A DNA stretch of 64,000 nt from Palsa-504 sp963744575 (GCA_963744575.1 CAVUUF010000016.1:620001-684000), one strand, 5' to 3'; counted from the stretch's first letter, positions 1 through 8,573 are shown. Notes: generated by a model not told the origin, from the letters alone. Numbers and translations: made by a program.

Positions 1-140
1 CCGGAGACGAAGCTGAAGCCGGTCCAGGCGATCAGGGCGAGGGCGACGGGCACGCCGATCAGGAGGCTGACCCGGCGGCCCGGCGTCATGGGCAGGGCGG
101 CGGGCGCACGCGGCGGGCGGGTCGCGGGTGCGGTCGTCAT
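1..140 (-). CDS. Putative membrane-anchored protein, N-terminal fragment
   Basis: Only the first 46 codons lie in the window; the frame runs off the left edge. The ATG at 138-140 follows a GGGGAA Shine-Dalgarno-like stretch a few bases upstream, close behind the stop of the regulator remnant, so the two were probably co-transcribed. The visible protein is a short Pro/Ala/Arg-rich leader followed by one hydrophobic segment from about residue 24 to 44, as expected for a single-pass or signal-anchored protein. DUF4097-type proteins often begin this way beside two-component genes, but that is a guess; no domain is visible. Confidence 0.55.
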   Translation of the reverse strand, partial: MTTAPATRPPRAPAALPMTPGRRVSLLIGVPVALALIAWTGFSFVS

Positions 141-157
141 TGGCAGTTCCCCGTTCA

Positions 158-268
158 TCAGGTCCCCAGGTAGCGCAGGACGGCGAGGACACGACGGTTC
201 TCGCGGTCACCGGGCGCCAGCCCGAGCTTGGCGAAGATGTTGTTGATGTGCTTTTCCACCGCGCTGCG
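158..268 (-). pseudogene. LuxR/NarL-type response regulator, C-terminal remnant
   Basis: The last 35 or so codons read AVEKHINNIFAKLGL and then RENRRVLAVLRYLG, the recognition helix and C-terminal tail of NarL/FixJ response regulators (usually about 210-220 residues). The receiver domain and the first helices of the HTH are absent. Upstream of about position 270 the frame continues but no longer resembles a regulator, and an MMPL gene fragment begins on the other strand within about 20 bp. One deletion that removed the 5' parts of two divergent genes would explain this. It cannot encode a working regulator. Confidence 0.75.
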
Positions 269-284
269 CGGGGAGGTCGCGGCC

Positions 285-795
285 ACCCATGGCGCGATCC
301 GCGAACCCATCACCACCGCGATGTTCGGGCACGACCAGGTGCTGGTGGTGTCGGTGCCGCTGGCGGGCAGCGGGACGGACGCCACGTCGGACCACGCGCT
401 GGCCACGCTGCGCACCCAGGCGTTGCCGGCCACGTTCGGCAAGGTGCTTCACCGCCTACGGCGGGATCACGCCCTGGCTGCCGCTGTTCATGTTCGTGCT
501 GCTGTTCGGGCGAGCATGGACTACCACGTGTTCATCCTGAGCCGGATCAGGGAACTGCGGCTGGGCGGCGCGTCCGCCCGGACCGCCGTGACCGACGGCA
601 TCGCCCGCAGCGCGGGCGTGGTGACCAGCGCCGCGGCGGTCATGGTGGCGGTGTTCTCGATCTTCGCCACGCTGTCCATGGTCGAGTTCAAGATGTTCGG
701 CATGGCCATGGCGACCGCCGTGCTCATCGACGCGACGATCGTCCGCGGCGTGCTGCTGCCGACCGGGCTCGCCCTGATCGGTGACAGGGCCTGGC
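285..795 (+). pseudogene. MMPL-family transporter remnant
   Basis: Two recognisable blocks of an MMPL (RND-type) exporter remain. Block one, about 285-443, reads REPITTAMFGHDQVLVVSVP and on to LPATFGK, a soluble-loop region. Block two comes from the last membrane domain: GITPWLPLFMFVLLFG at about 455-510 in a different frame, then SMDYHVFILSRIREL onward from about 513 in the first frame again, ending near TGLALIGDRAWP. At least two frame changes (near 445 and 511) and a missing stretch separate them. Full-length family members are about 700 residues, so most of the gene is gone. The 3' end abuts the convergent mmsA stop. Confidence 0.8.
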
Positions 796-814
796 CCAGG
801 CCGGGGGTGCAGCC

Positions 815-2311
815 TCAGGTGTTGACCGGGAAGCCCAGGTTGACGCCGCCGTGGCTGGGGTCGAGCCAGCGGGACGTGACCACCTTGCCGCGGGTGTAGA
901 AGTGCACCCCCTCGGTCCCGTGCACATGCGTGTCACCGAACAGCGAGGCCTTCCAGCCGCCGAACGAGTAGTACGCCATCGGCACCGGGATCGGCACGTT
1001 CACGCCGACCATGCCGATCTCGGCCTCGGACGCGAACCGGCGGGCCGCGCCCCCGTCGTTGGTGAAGACGGCCACGCCGTTGCCGTACGGGCTGTCGTTG
1101 ACCAGGTCGACGGCGGCCTCGTAGGTCGGGGCGCGCAGCACGCTCAGCACCGGCCCGAAGATCTCGTCGGTGTAGCAGCTCATGGCCGGGGTGACGTGGT
1201 CCAGGACGCTCGGGCCCAGCCAGAAGCCATCTGGCCCGCCGCCGATGACCGGGTGCACCCGGCCGTCCACGGCCAGCGTGGCGCCCTCGCGGACGCCGCT
1301 GTCCAGGTAGGACGCGACCTTGTCCCGGTGCGGGCCGGTGACCAGCGGTCCCATCTCGGCCTTGTCGTCCGAGCCCGGCCCGACCCGCAGCTTCGCCACC
1401 CGGTCCCTGATCCGGGAGACCAGTTCGTCGCCGATCGGGTCGACCGCGATCAGCGCGGAGACCGCCATGCAGCGCTCCCCCGCCGAACCGAATCCGGCCG
1501 AGGTCGCCGCGTCCGCGGCCAGGTCCAGATCGGCGTCGGGCAGCACCACCATGTGGTTCTTGGCCCCGCCCAGGGCCTGCACCCGCTTGCCGGCCGCCGT
1601 GCCGTTCTCGTACACGTACCGGGCGATGGGCGTGGAGCCGACGAAGCTGACCGCCCTGATACCGGGGTGGCTCAGGATGGCATCCACCGCCACCTTGTCG
1701 CCCTGCACCACGTTGAACACGCCGTCCGGCAGCCCGGCCTCGGCCCATAGCGAGGCCAGCAGCAGCGACGCGGACGGATCCTTTTCCGAGGGCTTGAGCA
1801 CGAACGCGTTGCCGCAGGCGATGGCCAGCGGGAACATCCACATCGGCACCATGGCCGGGAAGTTGAACGGGGTGATGCCCGCCACCACGCCGACCGGCTG
1901 CCTGATCGAATATGAGTCGACACCGGTGGAGACGTTCTCCGAGAAACCGCCCTTGAGCAGGTGCGGGATGCCGCAGGCGAACTCGACGACCTCGAGCCCG
2001 CGGGCGACTTCCCCGGCCGCGTCCGAAGCCACCTTGCCGTGCTCCTCGGTGATCAGCCCGGCCAGGTTCTTCGCGTTCGCCTTGACCAGGTCGCGGAACT
2101 CGAACAGCACCGAGGCGCGCTTGGCCAGGGACACCCGCCGCCAGGTGCGGAACGCGTCCGTGGCCGCGGTCACGGCGGCGTCGACCTCGGCCGGGGCGGC
2201 GAAGTCGACCTGCCCGCTGACCTGCCCGGTCGCCGGGTCGTAGATGTCGCCGTGGCGTCCGGCCTCACCATCCCATGGCTTGCCGCCGATCCAGTGCGTG
2301 ACGTGCTTCAC
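815..2311 (-). CDS. mmsA: CoA-acylating methylmalonate-semialdehyde dehydrogenase
   Basis: The 498-residue product belongs to the aldehyde dehydrogenase superfamily and matches MmsA/IolA, which converts methylmalonate or malonate semialdehyde to propionyl- or acetyl-CoA with NAD+. Family marks are the ITPFNFPAMVPMWMFP block near residue 150, KPSEKDPSA, and the active-site cysteine in SAGERCMAVSA near residue 280. The GTG start at 2311 overlaps the stop of the upstream aminotransferase by 4 bp (GTGA) and has AGGAGG eight bases upstream, so the pair is translationally coupled. The neighbouring beta-amino acid-type aminotransferase would supply its semialdehyde. Expected in the cytoplasm, in valine, beta-alanine or beta-aminoisobutyrate catabolism. 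Confidence 0.9.
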   Translation of the reverse strand: MKHVTHWIGGKPWDGEAGRHGDIYDPATGQVSGQVDFAAPAEVDAAVTAATDAFRTWRRVSLAKRASVLFEFRDLVKANAKNLAGLITEEHGKVASDAAGEVARGLEVVEFACGIPHLLKGGFSENVSTGVDSYSIRQPVGVVAGITPFNFPAMVPMWMFPLAIACGNAFVLKPSEKDPSASLLLASLWAEAGLPDGVFNVVQGDKVAVDAILSHPGIRAVSFVGSTPIARYVYENGTAAGKRVQALGGAKNHMVVLPDADLDLAADAATSAGFGSAGERCMAVSALIAVDPIGDELVSRIRDRVAKLRVGPGSDDKAEMGPLVTGPHRDKVASYLDSGVREGATLAVDGRVHPVIGGGPDGFWLGPSVLDHVTPAMSCYTDEIFGPVLSVLRAPTYEAAVDLVNDSPYGNGVAVFTNDGGAARRFASEAEIGMVGVNVPIPVPMAYYSFGGWKASLFGDTHVHGTEGVHFYTRGKVVTSRWLDPSHGGVNLGFPVNT

Positions 2312-3609
2312 CGGGCCGCCTCCTCGCTGACGGCGGTGAGGGCGTCGGTGAGGATGTGCAGGCCCTCCTTCGCGTCGGCTTCGGTCAGCGTCAGCGGCGG
2401 AGCCATCCGCACCGTGTGGCCGAACAGGCCGCCCTTGCCGATTAGCAGCCCGCGCTCCCTGGTGGCCTCGAGCATCTTCCCGGCCAGCGGCGGGCTGGGC
2501 TTCCTGGTGACCGGGTCCACCAGGTCGACGGCGAACATCAGGCCCTTGCCCCGGACCTCGCCCACGATGTCCAGCGTGCCGGCCGTCTCCCTGAGCCCGT
2601 CGATGATAAGCCGGCCGGTGACGGCGGCGTTGCGCTGCAGGTCGTGGGAGAGCACATAGTCGAGGGTGGCGTTGCCCGCCGCGGTGGCGACCGGGTTGCC
2701 GCCGAAGGTGGAGATGCCGTTGCCGCGGATCCCGTCGAGCAGGTCGCCGCGGGCGACCACGCCGCCGATGGCGAAGCCGTTGCCGAGGCCCTTGGCGAAC
2801 GTCATCGCGTCCGGCGTGATCCCGTGCGCGGAGATGCCCCAGAAGTGCTCGCCGGTCCGGCCCCATCCGGTCTGCACCTCGTCGGAGATCAGCAGGATGC
2901 CGTGCTCGTCCAAGACCTCCTGGTACGCCGCGAACAGCCCGTCGGGCGCCATGGTGAACCCGCCCACGCCCTGCACCGGCTCGGCCAGCAGGCAGCCGAC
3001 GTCGGCCGGGTGGATGCCGCCGGACAGCAGCGCCCGCAGGTCCGCCACGCAGGCCTTGATGTAGTCGGCGTCGGACAGGTTCCCGTAGGGCGCCTGGCTC
3101 CGGTCCGCGCCGTGCAGGTAATGGGTGCCGAACGGGCTGAGGCTCGACATCTTCCAGGCCGCGTTCCCGGTCACTGACACGGCGCCGAACGACCGGCCGT
3201 GATAGCTGCCGCGCATGGCGAGAACCTCGGTGGCCCGGCGCGCGGTGAGCGCGGCCAGCAGCGCGGTCTCGTTGGCTTCGGTGCCCGAGTTGGTGAAGAA
3301 CACCTTGGCGTCTTTGATGCCGGACAGCCTGGCGATCTTTTCCGCCAGCTCAACCTGGCCGCGGATCAGGTACAGCGTGGAGGTGTGCACCACGCCGCTG
3401 GCGATCTGCCGCTCGACCGCGTCCCGCACCTCGGGCACGTCGTAGCCGAGCATGTTGGTCAGGATGCCGGCGAAGAAGTCGAGGTAACCGCGGCCCTGGG
3501 CGTCGGTGACCCGGCAGCCCTTGCCGCTGACGATCTCGATCGGCTCGTCGTAGTAGATGCCGACCCAGTTGGGGATGACCGCGCGATGGCGGGCGAGTAG
3601 CTCAGACAT
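2308..3609 (-). CDS. Class III PLP aminotransferase, AGXT2/beta-amino acid type
   Basis: A 433-residue class III (omega-) aminotransferase. The PLP lysine sits in MTFAKGLGNGFAIGG near residue 273, preceded by the LLISDEVQTGWGRTG cofactor-binding block, and the N-terminal part has the FTNSGTEANE phosphate-binding turn. Sequence character is closest to alanine-glyoxylate aminotransferase 2 and beta-aminoisobutyrate:pyruvate enzymes. Coupling to mmsA fits transamination of beta-alanine or beta-aminoisobutyrate followed by semialdehyde oxidation; a GABA-type substrate cannot be excluded. I chose ATG 3609 over an upstream in-frame codon because conserved sequence begins there. Divergent from the PucR-type regulator across about 80 bp. 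Confidence 0.85.
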   Translation of the reverse strand: MSELLARHRAVIPNWVGIYYDEPIEIVSGKGCRVTDAQGRGYLDFFAGILTNMLGYDVPEVRDAVERQIASGVVHTSTLYLIRGQVELAEKIARLSGIKDAKVFFTNSGTEANETALLAALTARRATEVLAMRGSYHGRSFGAVSVTGNAAWKMSSLSPFGTHYLHGADRSQAPYGNLSDADYIKACVADLRALLSGGIHPADVGCLLAEPVQGVGGFTMAPDGLFAAYQEVLDEHGILLISDEVQTGWGRTGEHFWGISAHGITPDAMTFAKGLGNGFAIGGVVARGDLLDGIRGNGISTFGGNPVATAAGNATLDYVLSHDLQRNAAVTGRLIIDGLRETAGTLDIVGEVRGKGLMFAVDLVDPVTRKPSPPLAGKMLEATRERGLLIGKGGLFGHTVRMAPPLTLTEADAKEGLHILTDALTAVSEEAAR

Positions 3610-3692
3610 GGTCCCTAGTCTGCCCGGTCGCACGGGCTGGCGGGAGCCGACGTCGTGTAAGGTTCTGGCCGGGCTGCTTTACGCTTTGTCTC

Positions 3693-5342
3693 ATGCTTCC
3701 CACGGTCGGGGACCTGCTCGCCCTGGACGTGATCCGCCGGGGCAGCCCGCAGGTGGTCGCGGGCGCCGATGGCCTGCGCGCCCGGGTCCGCTGGGCGCAC
3801 GTCCTGGAACTGGCCGACGCGGCACACCTGCTGCAGGGCGGTGAGCTGGTGCTGACCACGGGGGTGGCGCTGCCGTCCGAGCCTGCGCTGCTGGCCCGCT
3901 ACGCGGTGGACCTGGCCGCCGCGGGCGTGAGCGCGCTGGCGGTGGAACTCGGCCGGCGGTACGTCGGGACGCTGCCCGCGGCCCTGGTGCGGGCGGCGGG
4001 GGACAGCGGGCTGACGCTGATCGCCTTCGAGCGTGAGGTCCCGTTCGTCGAGATCACCGAGGCGGTGCACGCCAGGATCATCGACGCGCAACTGGAGGAA
4101 CTGCGCGCCTCGGAGCGGCTGCACGAGGTGTTCACCGAGCTTTCCGTGGCCGGCGCGTCGCCCGACGAGATCGTCCGGCAGGCCGCGACGCTGGCCGGAC
4201 GGCCGGTGATCCTGGCCGACCTGGCGCACCGGGTGCTGGCCTGCGAGCCCGGCAGCGCCGATCCCGCCCGGCTGCTGGCCGGGTTCGCCCGGCGCAGCCG
4301 GGCGCTTTTCGCGTCGTCGTCCGCCTCGTCCGCGGCTCCCGGGCGGACGGCCTATGACGAGGCGTCGGGCTGGCTGTCCACCCCGGTGGGGGCACGGGGC
4401 GAGGACTGGGGCCGCGTCATCCTGGTCTGCGACGGGCCGCCGGGCGGCACCGACACCGTGCTCATCGAGCGGGCCGCGACCACGCTGGCCCTCGGCCGCC
4501 TGCTCACCAGGCACGCCGAAAGCCTGCACCGGCAAGCTCACCGGACGCTGATCACCGGGATCATCAGCCAGGCCCTCGCCGACCCGGCCGAGGCCGCGGT
4601 GCGATCGCGGGCACTCGGGGTTCCGGTAAACGGGCGCCAGCTCATCGCCATGGTGCTCCGGCTGCGCGAGCCCGCCGGCGTGGCGGGGCCGGTTGGCGTG
4701 TCGGCTCACGCGCGGGTCCTCGACGTCGCCGACGCCGCGGCCGACGCCTGCCGCGCCGAGCGGATCCCGTCCCTGGTCGGGACGCTGGACGACACCAGGG
4801 CGGGGGCGATGCTCTCGCTCAGCCCGCGGGCCGACCCGGATCGCGTTCTTGACGGCCTGGCGGCACGGCTCGGGCCGGTGGCGGGCGGGCTGGTGATCGG
4901 CGTTGGTTCGGCCGTAGGGTCCATCAGGGACGTGCGCCGTTCGTTTCTCGAGGCCAGCCAGGTGGCGGACGTGGCGGCCGGGCAGCTGCCCGGCGACTCG
5001 CAGCCGGTGTTCTACCGGCTGGCTGACCTGCGGCTGCGGGGCCTGCTGCACCTGCTCCGCGACGACCCGCGGGTCCAGACGTTCGTGGAGCGGGAGCTCG
5101 GCGCGCTGCTGGCCACCGAGCCGGATACGTCGCTGCTGGGCGTGCTCAGGACCTACCTGGCGGCCGGCGGCAACAAGGCGGAGGCGGCCAAGGACTCGCA
5201 CCTGGCCCGGCCGACCTTCTACGAGCGGCTCCGGCGGATCGAGCGGATCCTGGGAACCGACCTGAGTGCACCCGAGTCACGCACGTCACTGCACGTGGCC
5301 CTGCTGGCCCTCGACGCCGCCCGGGCGGGTCCGGCGCGCTAG
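3693..5342 (+). CDS. PucR/CdaR-family transcriptional regulator
   Basis: A 549-residue activator-type regulator. The N-terminus (TVGDLLALDVIRRGSPQVVAG to about residue 125) is a PucR N-terminal domain; the middle region is GAF/GGDEF-like as in CdaR proteins; the C-terminus (LLGVLRTYLAAGGNKAEAAK, then TFYERLRRIERILG) is the PucR helix-turn-helix. Such regulators commonly sit beside nitrogen-catabolic aminotransferase and aldehyde dehydrogenase genes and respond to their substrates. The divergent arrangement with the aminotransferase-mmsA operon makes that operon the likely target. The stop overlaps the convergent phosphoribosyltransferase stop by 4 bp. Confidence 0.88.
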   Translation: MLPTVGDLLALDVIRRGSPQVVAGADGLRARVRWAHVLELADAAHLLQGGELVLTTGVALPSEPALLARYAVDLAAAGVSALAVELGRRYVGTLPAALVRAAGDSGLTLIAFEREVPFVEITEAVHARIIDAQLEELRASERLHEVFTELSVAGASPDEIVRQAATLAGRPVILADLAHRVLACEPGSADPARLLAGFARRSRALFASSSASSAAPGRTAYDEASGWLSTPVGARGEDWGRVILVCDGPPGGTDTVLIERAATTLALGRLLTRHAESLHRQAHRTLITGIISQALADPAEAAVRSRALGVPVNGRQLIAMVLRLREPAGVAGPVGVSAHARVLDVADAAADACRAERIPSLVGTLDDTRAGAMLSLSPRADPDRVLDGLAARLGPVAGGLVIGVGSAVGSIRDVRRSFLEASQVADVAAGQLPGDSQPVFYRLADLRLRGLLHLLRDDPRVQTFVERELGALLATEPDTSLLGVLRTYLAAGGNKAEAAKDSHLARPTFYERLRRIERILGTDLSAPESRTSLHVALLALDAARAGPAR

Positions 5343-5836
5343 GCGTCGAGGACCTGGCCGGCGCGCTGGACGACGGGATCCTCACAGCTCCAGGGGAAGT
5401 TGATCCAGCGCTCGGTGCGCTTCCAGACGTAGTTGCACTTGATCACCGACCGGGGCTTCTCGTAGATCACGACCGTGCGGACGTCCTCGACGTGGTCCTT
5501 GATAAAGGTGTGGACGAGCTGGATCGTCCGGCCCGAGTCGGCGACGTCGTTGGCGATGAGGACCTTCTTGGCCGAGAAGTCCACCGCGCTCGGCACGGGC
5601 GGCAACATGACCGGCATGTCCAGCGTGGTACCCACGCCGTCGTAGAACTCGACGTTCATTACGTGCAGGTTCTTCACCGCGAGCGCATAGCCGAGGGAAC
5701 CGGCCAGGAACAGGCCGCCGCGGGCGATCGGCAGGATCAGGTCGGGCTCGAAGCCGTCGGCGGCGATGACCTTCGCCAGCTCGCGGGACGCGTCGCCGAA
5801 TCCCTGCCAGCTGAGGTTCTCACGCACGTCGTTCAT
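5339..5836 (-). CDS. Phosphoribosyltransferase (PRTase type I fold)
   Basis: A 165-residue protein with the type I phosphoribosyltransferase fold: an early PDLILPIARGGLFLAG loop and the PRPP-binding block KKVLIANDVADSGRTIQLV. In most relatives this block reads VDDVADSGRT; here the first acidic residue is Asn (NDVADSGRT), which should affect ribose-hydroxyl contacts. The family is often annotated as hypoxanthine/xanthine-guanine phosphoribosyltransferase-like, but the base specificity cannot be read. ATG 5836 is used because conserved sequence (NLSWQGFGDASRELA) starts right after it and a GTGAGG-type SD precedes it. A nucleobase-salvage role would fit the adjacent PucR regulator. Confidence 0.8.
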   Translation of the reverse strand: MNDVRENLSWQGFGDASRELAKVIAADGFEPDLILPIARGGLFLAGSLGYALAVKNLHVMNVEFYDGVGTTLDMPVMLPPVPSAVDFSAKKVLIANDVADSGRTIQLVHTFIKDHVEDVRTVVIYEKPRSVIKCNYVWKRTERWINFPWSCEDPVVQRAGQVLDA

Positions 5837-5867
5837 GGGCCGCCTCACCGTCCTCAGTGCTCGTAGT

Positions 5868-6548
5868 TCATCGTGCCATGCGAGGGCAGCGGTGCGGCAT
5901 GGCACAGCCCTGAGGCGGGTCGGCTAGCCCGCTTCGCGCGCCGCGCCGGCCTCCCGGGCCGGGCGCTGCCCGGCCTCCCGGGCCGCGTCTCGCTCGGCCC
6001 CGGTAGCTCTGCCACCACGCCTGGTCGCCCGGCGCCATGTTGTCGTTGCCTTCGCGCAGCCCGGCGGCGCCGTCGATGAGCTCGCGGAGGATGTCGGCCT
6101 GCCCGGCGTGGCGGTCGGTCTCGGCGATCATGTGGACCAGGATCTTGTGCAGGGTCACCTCGCTCCGGTTCTCCGGCCACCACGGCACATGACCGATCGC
6201 GTCCAGCGCAAGCGCGCCGATGGTGGCGTCGGAGTGCGCCCAGGCCCGCCGGTACAGGCCGGTGATCTCCTCGCGCGACTCCTCCGCGGTGGCCCACATG
6301 TCCGCGTTCGGCTCGGCGTCGTCCTCCAGCCACGGCAGGCGCTCGCCGAACGGGCGGCCGAAGCAGTCGCCGAAGTAGCCGAGCTCCACGCTGGCCACGT
6401 GCTTGATCAGGCCGAGCAGGTTGGTGCCGGTGGGCACCATCGGGCGGCGGATGTCGTACTCCGGGAGCCCGTCGAGCTTCCACAGCAGAGCCTCGCGGGC
6501 GTCCTGCAGATAGCGGTGAAGGTCTGTCTTCTGGTCCGATCCGGTCAT
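5868..6548 (-). CDS. DinB/DUF664-family protein
   Basis: A 226-residue protein. Residues 1 to about 180 match the DinB/DUF664 four-helix fold of actinobacteria: LLWKLDGLPEYDIRRPMVPT, then GLIKHVASVELGYF with the metal-site histidine, and HKILVHMIAETDRHAGQADI with the other histidines. These proteins are metal-binding and often thiol-dependent transferase-like; substrates are mostly unknown. After WWQSYRG the chain continues as about 45 Gly/Arg/Pro-rich residues unlike the family, encoded by GC-rich inverted repeats; loss of the original stop or a frameshift is likely. The ATG at 6548 fits the family start. Confidence 0.8.
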   Translation of the reverse strand: MTGSDQKTDLHRYLQDAREALLWKLDGLPEYDIRRPMVPTGTNLLGLIKHVASVELGYFGDCFGRPFGERLPWLEDDAEPNADMWATAEESREEITGLYRRAWAHSDATIGALALDAIGHVPWWPENRSEVTLHKILVHMIAETDRHAGQADILRELIDGAAGLREGNDNMAPGDQAWWQSYRGRARRGPGGRAAPGPGGRRGARSGLADPPQGCAMPHRCPRMAR

Positions 6549-6582
6549 GGCGACAGTCTGCCATTGCCGTGCGGGCACCCGG

Positions 6583-7068
6583 CTACGCCCGGTCCGGCTG
6601 CCACCGTAACGCGAGCCGGGCCGGGAAACCGCCGGTGGCCACCGGACCCCAGCGCACCGGCGTGACACGCAGCAGCGACTTGCGCTGGCGCACCATGGCC
6701 TGCCGGTACTCCTCCCAGTCCGGGTGCTCGCCGGAGATCGACCGGAAGTACTCGACCAGCGGCTCCACCGCCTCGGGCCCGTCGAATACCTCGGCCGTGC
6801 CGTCGACCTGCACCCAGGGCCCGCCGAAGTCGTCGGAGAGCACCACCACGCTGACCCGCTGGTCGCGCCGGGCGTTGCGGGTCTTGGCGCGTTCGGGGTA
6901 GGTGGCGACCACGATCCGGCCCTCGGCGTCGACACCGCAGGTGACCGGCGACGCCTGCGGCCGTCCGTCACCCCGGGCCGTGATCACGATGGCGTGATGC
7001 CGTGGCCTGATGAAATCGAGCAACTCGTCTCGGCTGACGGCCTTGTTGACCGCGATCTGTGGGCTCAC
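6583..7068 (-). CDS. PPOX-class F420/flavin-dependent protein
   Basis: A 161-residue split-barrel protein of the pyridoxamine 5'-phosphate oxidase superfamily. It shows the usual start (LLDFIRPRHHAIVITARGDGRPQASPVTCGVD), the KTRNARRDQRVSVVVL strand pair, and a C-terminal TPVRWGPVATGGFPARL segment typical of actinobacterial F420-dependent PPOX proteins. The reaction is unknown; relatives reduce F420-linked or flavin-linked substrates. The GTG at 7068 was chosen because family similarity begins with the adjacent ISPQIAV-like residues. It is divergent from the MIP18/amidohydrolase gene across about 55 bp. Confidence 0.82.
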   Translation of the reverse strand: MSPQIAVNKAVSRDELLDFIRPRHHAIVITARGDGRPQASPVTCGVDAEGRIVVATYPERAKTRNARRDQRVSVVVLSDDFGGPWVQVDGTAEVFDGPEAVEPLVEYFRSISGEHPDWEEYRQAMVRQRKSLLRVTPVRWGPVATGGFPARLALRWQPDRA

Positions 7069-7122
7069 CGCACCACGGTAGCAACGCGAACCACCTTGAC
7101 CAGCAGGAGATGCAGGCAAAGT

Positions 7123-8514
7123 ATGGACGGTATGTCCGAGCTGCCGACGTGGGCACGCGACGCGCTTGCCGGGATCTACGATCCCTGCTGCCGGGAGAAG
7201 GGCATTTCGGTCCTGGACATGGGCCTGGTCCGTTCGGTCCAGGTCGAGGACGGGGTGGCCAAGGTCGAGCTGCTGCTCACGTCGGGCTGGTGCCCGTTCG
7301 CGGCCAGCGTGCTCACCGAGGTCAAGGAGCAGATCCTCAGGGCACCGGGGATCAGTGACGCCGATGTGGCCATCGTCTGGGACGAGGCCTGGACGACGGA
7401 CCGCCTGTCCGCCCGGGCCCGGGACATCCTGCGCTTCCTGCCCCCGCCCGCGGCCGTGGCCGACCGGGACGAGTACATCCGCGCCCACCTGCCCTTATTA
7501 GGAGTAGCGATGATCGACGATGCCTTCGTCTTCGACTGCGTGGCGCACGTCTTCAACTTCGACCCCAAGAACGCGTTCGGCAACCCGGGGCTGATGTTCG
7601 ACAACCACCTGTACGCGTTCCACAACGCCCTCACCCCGGACGACCAGCCCAAGCTGCCGCCCGAGGAGTTCCTGCGGCAGTGGACGCCGGCGGACATCCG
7701 CAAGATGGTGTACGAGGAGTCGGACACGGACATGCTGGTGGCGATGCCGCTGCCGCTGACCGACCTGTTCCACGACGGCCTGTCCCCCTGGGAGTCCTGC
7801 GCCGACCTGGCTGGCCGTGACCCGGGCCGGACCGTCTTCTGGGGGTCGGTCAACCCGCTGGAGGGACGCAAGGCGCTGGACCTGATGGAGCGCCAGGTCG
7901 GGGAGTTCAACGCGCGGGCGTTCAAGTTCTACAACGTCCGGTACGACTACGGATCGCCGTACCCGTGGCGGATGGACGACCCGAACGTCGCCTTCCCCAT
8001 CTTCGAGAAGGCCCAGGAACTCGGCGTGAACCTGATCGGGGTGCACAAGGGGGTGCCGCTCGGCCCGCAGCCGATCGAGCACACCCAGACCTGGGACATG
8101 GACGGGGCGGCGGCCAACTTCCCGGACATCAACTTCGTCATCTTCCACGTCGGGCTGCCGTTCCTCGACGAGACGTGCTGGCAGCTCATCAGGTACCCCA
8201 ACCTGTATGCGTCGATCGCCGCCACGATCAACTTCGTGGTCCGGTCGCCGCGGATGTTCGCCGAGATCATGGGCAAGCTGCTCTTCTGGTGCGGCGAGGA
8301 CAAGATCATCTACGGCTCGGAGGCGCCGCTGTTCCACCCGCAGTGGGCGCTGCGCGCATTCATGGACTTCCAGATCCCTGAGGACCTGTGCGAAGGCTAC
8401 GGCTACCCGCAGCTCACCGATCAGGCCAAGCGCAAGATCCTCGGCGAGAACCTGCTCCGCCTGCACGGCATCGACCTGGCGGAGGCCAAAGCCAAGGCGG
8501 GCAGCCACAGCTGA
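7123..8514 (+). CDS. MIP18/DUF59-type Fe-S assembly domain joined in frame to an amidohydrolase
   Basis: One open frame of 463 codons carries two families normally made separately. Residues 1-129 are a MIP18/DUF59 metal-sulfur cluster assembly-like domain (VLDMGLVRSVQVEDG, LLLTSGWCPFAASV, DEAWTTDRLS), unusual in having DPCC near residue 18. From Met130 it is an amidohydrolase_2-family TIM-barrel protein (MIDDAFVFDCVAHVFNF, LIGVHKGVP, VIFHVGLPFLDE, IIYGSEAPLFH; relatives usually have GSD where this has GSE). An AGGAG sits just before the in-frame ATG at 7510, so a separate amidohydrolase may also be initiated there. The first start could be ATG 7123 or 7132; an AGGAGA lies about 13 bp upstream of 7123. 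No stop separates the domains. Confidence 0.8.
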   Translation: MDGMSELPTWARDALAGIYDPCCREKGISVLDMGLVRSVQVEDGVAKVELLLTSGWCPFAASVLTEVKEQILRAPGISDADVAIVWDEAWTTDRLSARARDILRFLPPPAAVADRDEYIRAHLPLLGVAMIDDAFVFDCVAHVFNFDPKNAFGNPGLMFDNHLYAFHNALTPDDQPKLPPEEFLRQWTPADIRKMVYEESDTDMLVAMPLPLTDLFHDGLSPWESCADLAGRDPGRTVFWGSVNPLEGRKALDLMERQVGEFNARAFKFYNVRYDYGSPYPWRMDDPNVAFPIFEKAQELGVNLIGVHKGVPLGPQPIEHTQTWDMDGAAANFPDINFVIFHVGLPFLDETCWQLIRYPNLYASIAATINFVVRSPRMFAEIMGKLLFWCGEDKIIYGSEAPLFHPQWALRAFMDFQIPEDLCEGYGYPQLTDQAKRKILGENLLRLHGIDLAEAKAKAGSHS

Positions 8515-8573
8515 CGCCTGGATAAGCGATTCCTGATCCCCCGCCCGGGCGGATGTGCATGGATGTGGCAACC

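Noticed and set aside
815..2866. A 683-residue fusion of aminotransferase-like and MmsA sequence
   Set aside because: The upstream part is an out-of-frame reading of the aminotransferase gene; the real MmsA start is GTG 2311 with a good ribosome binding site.
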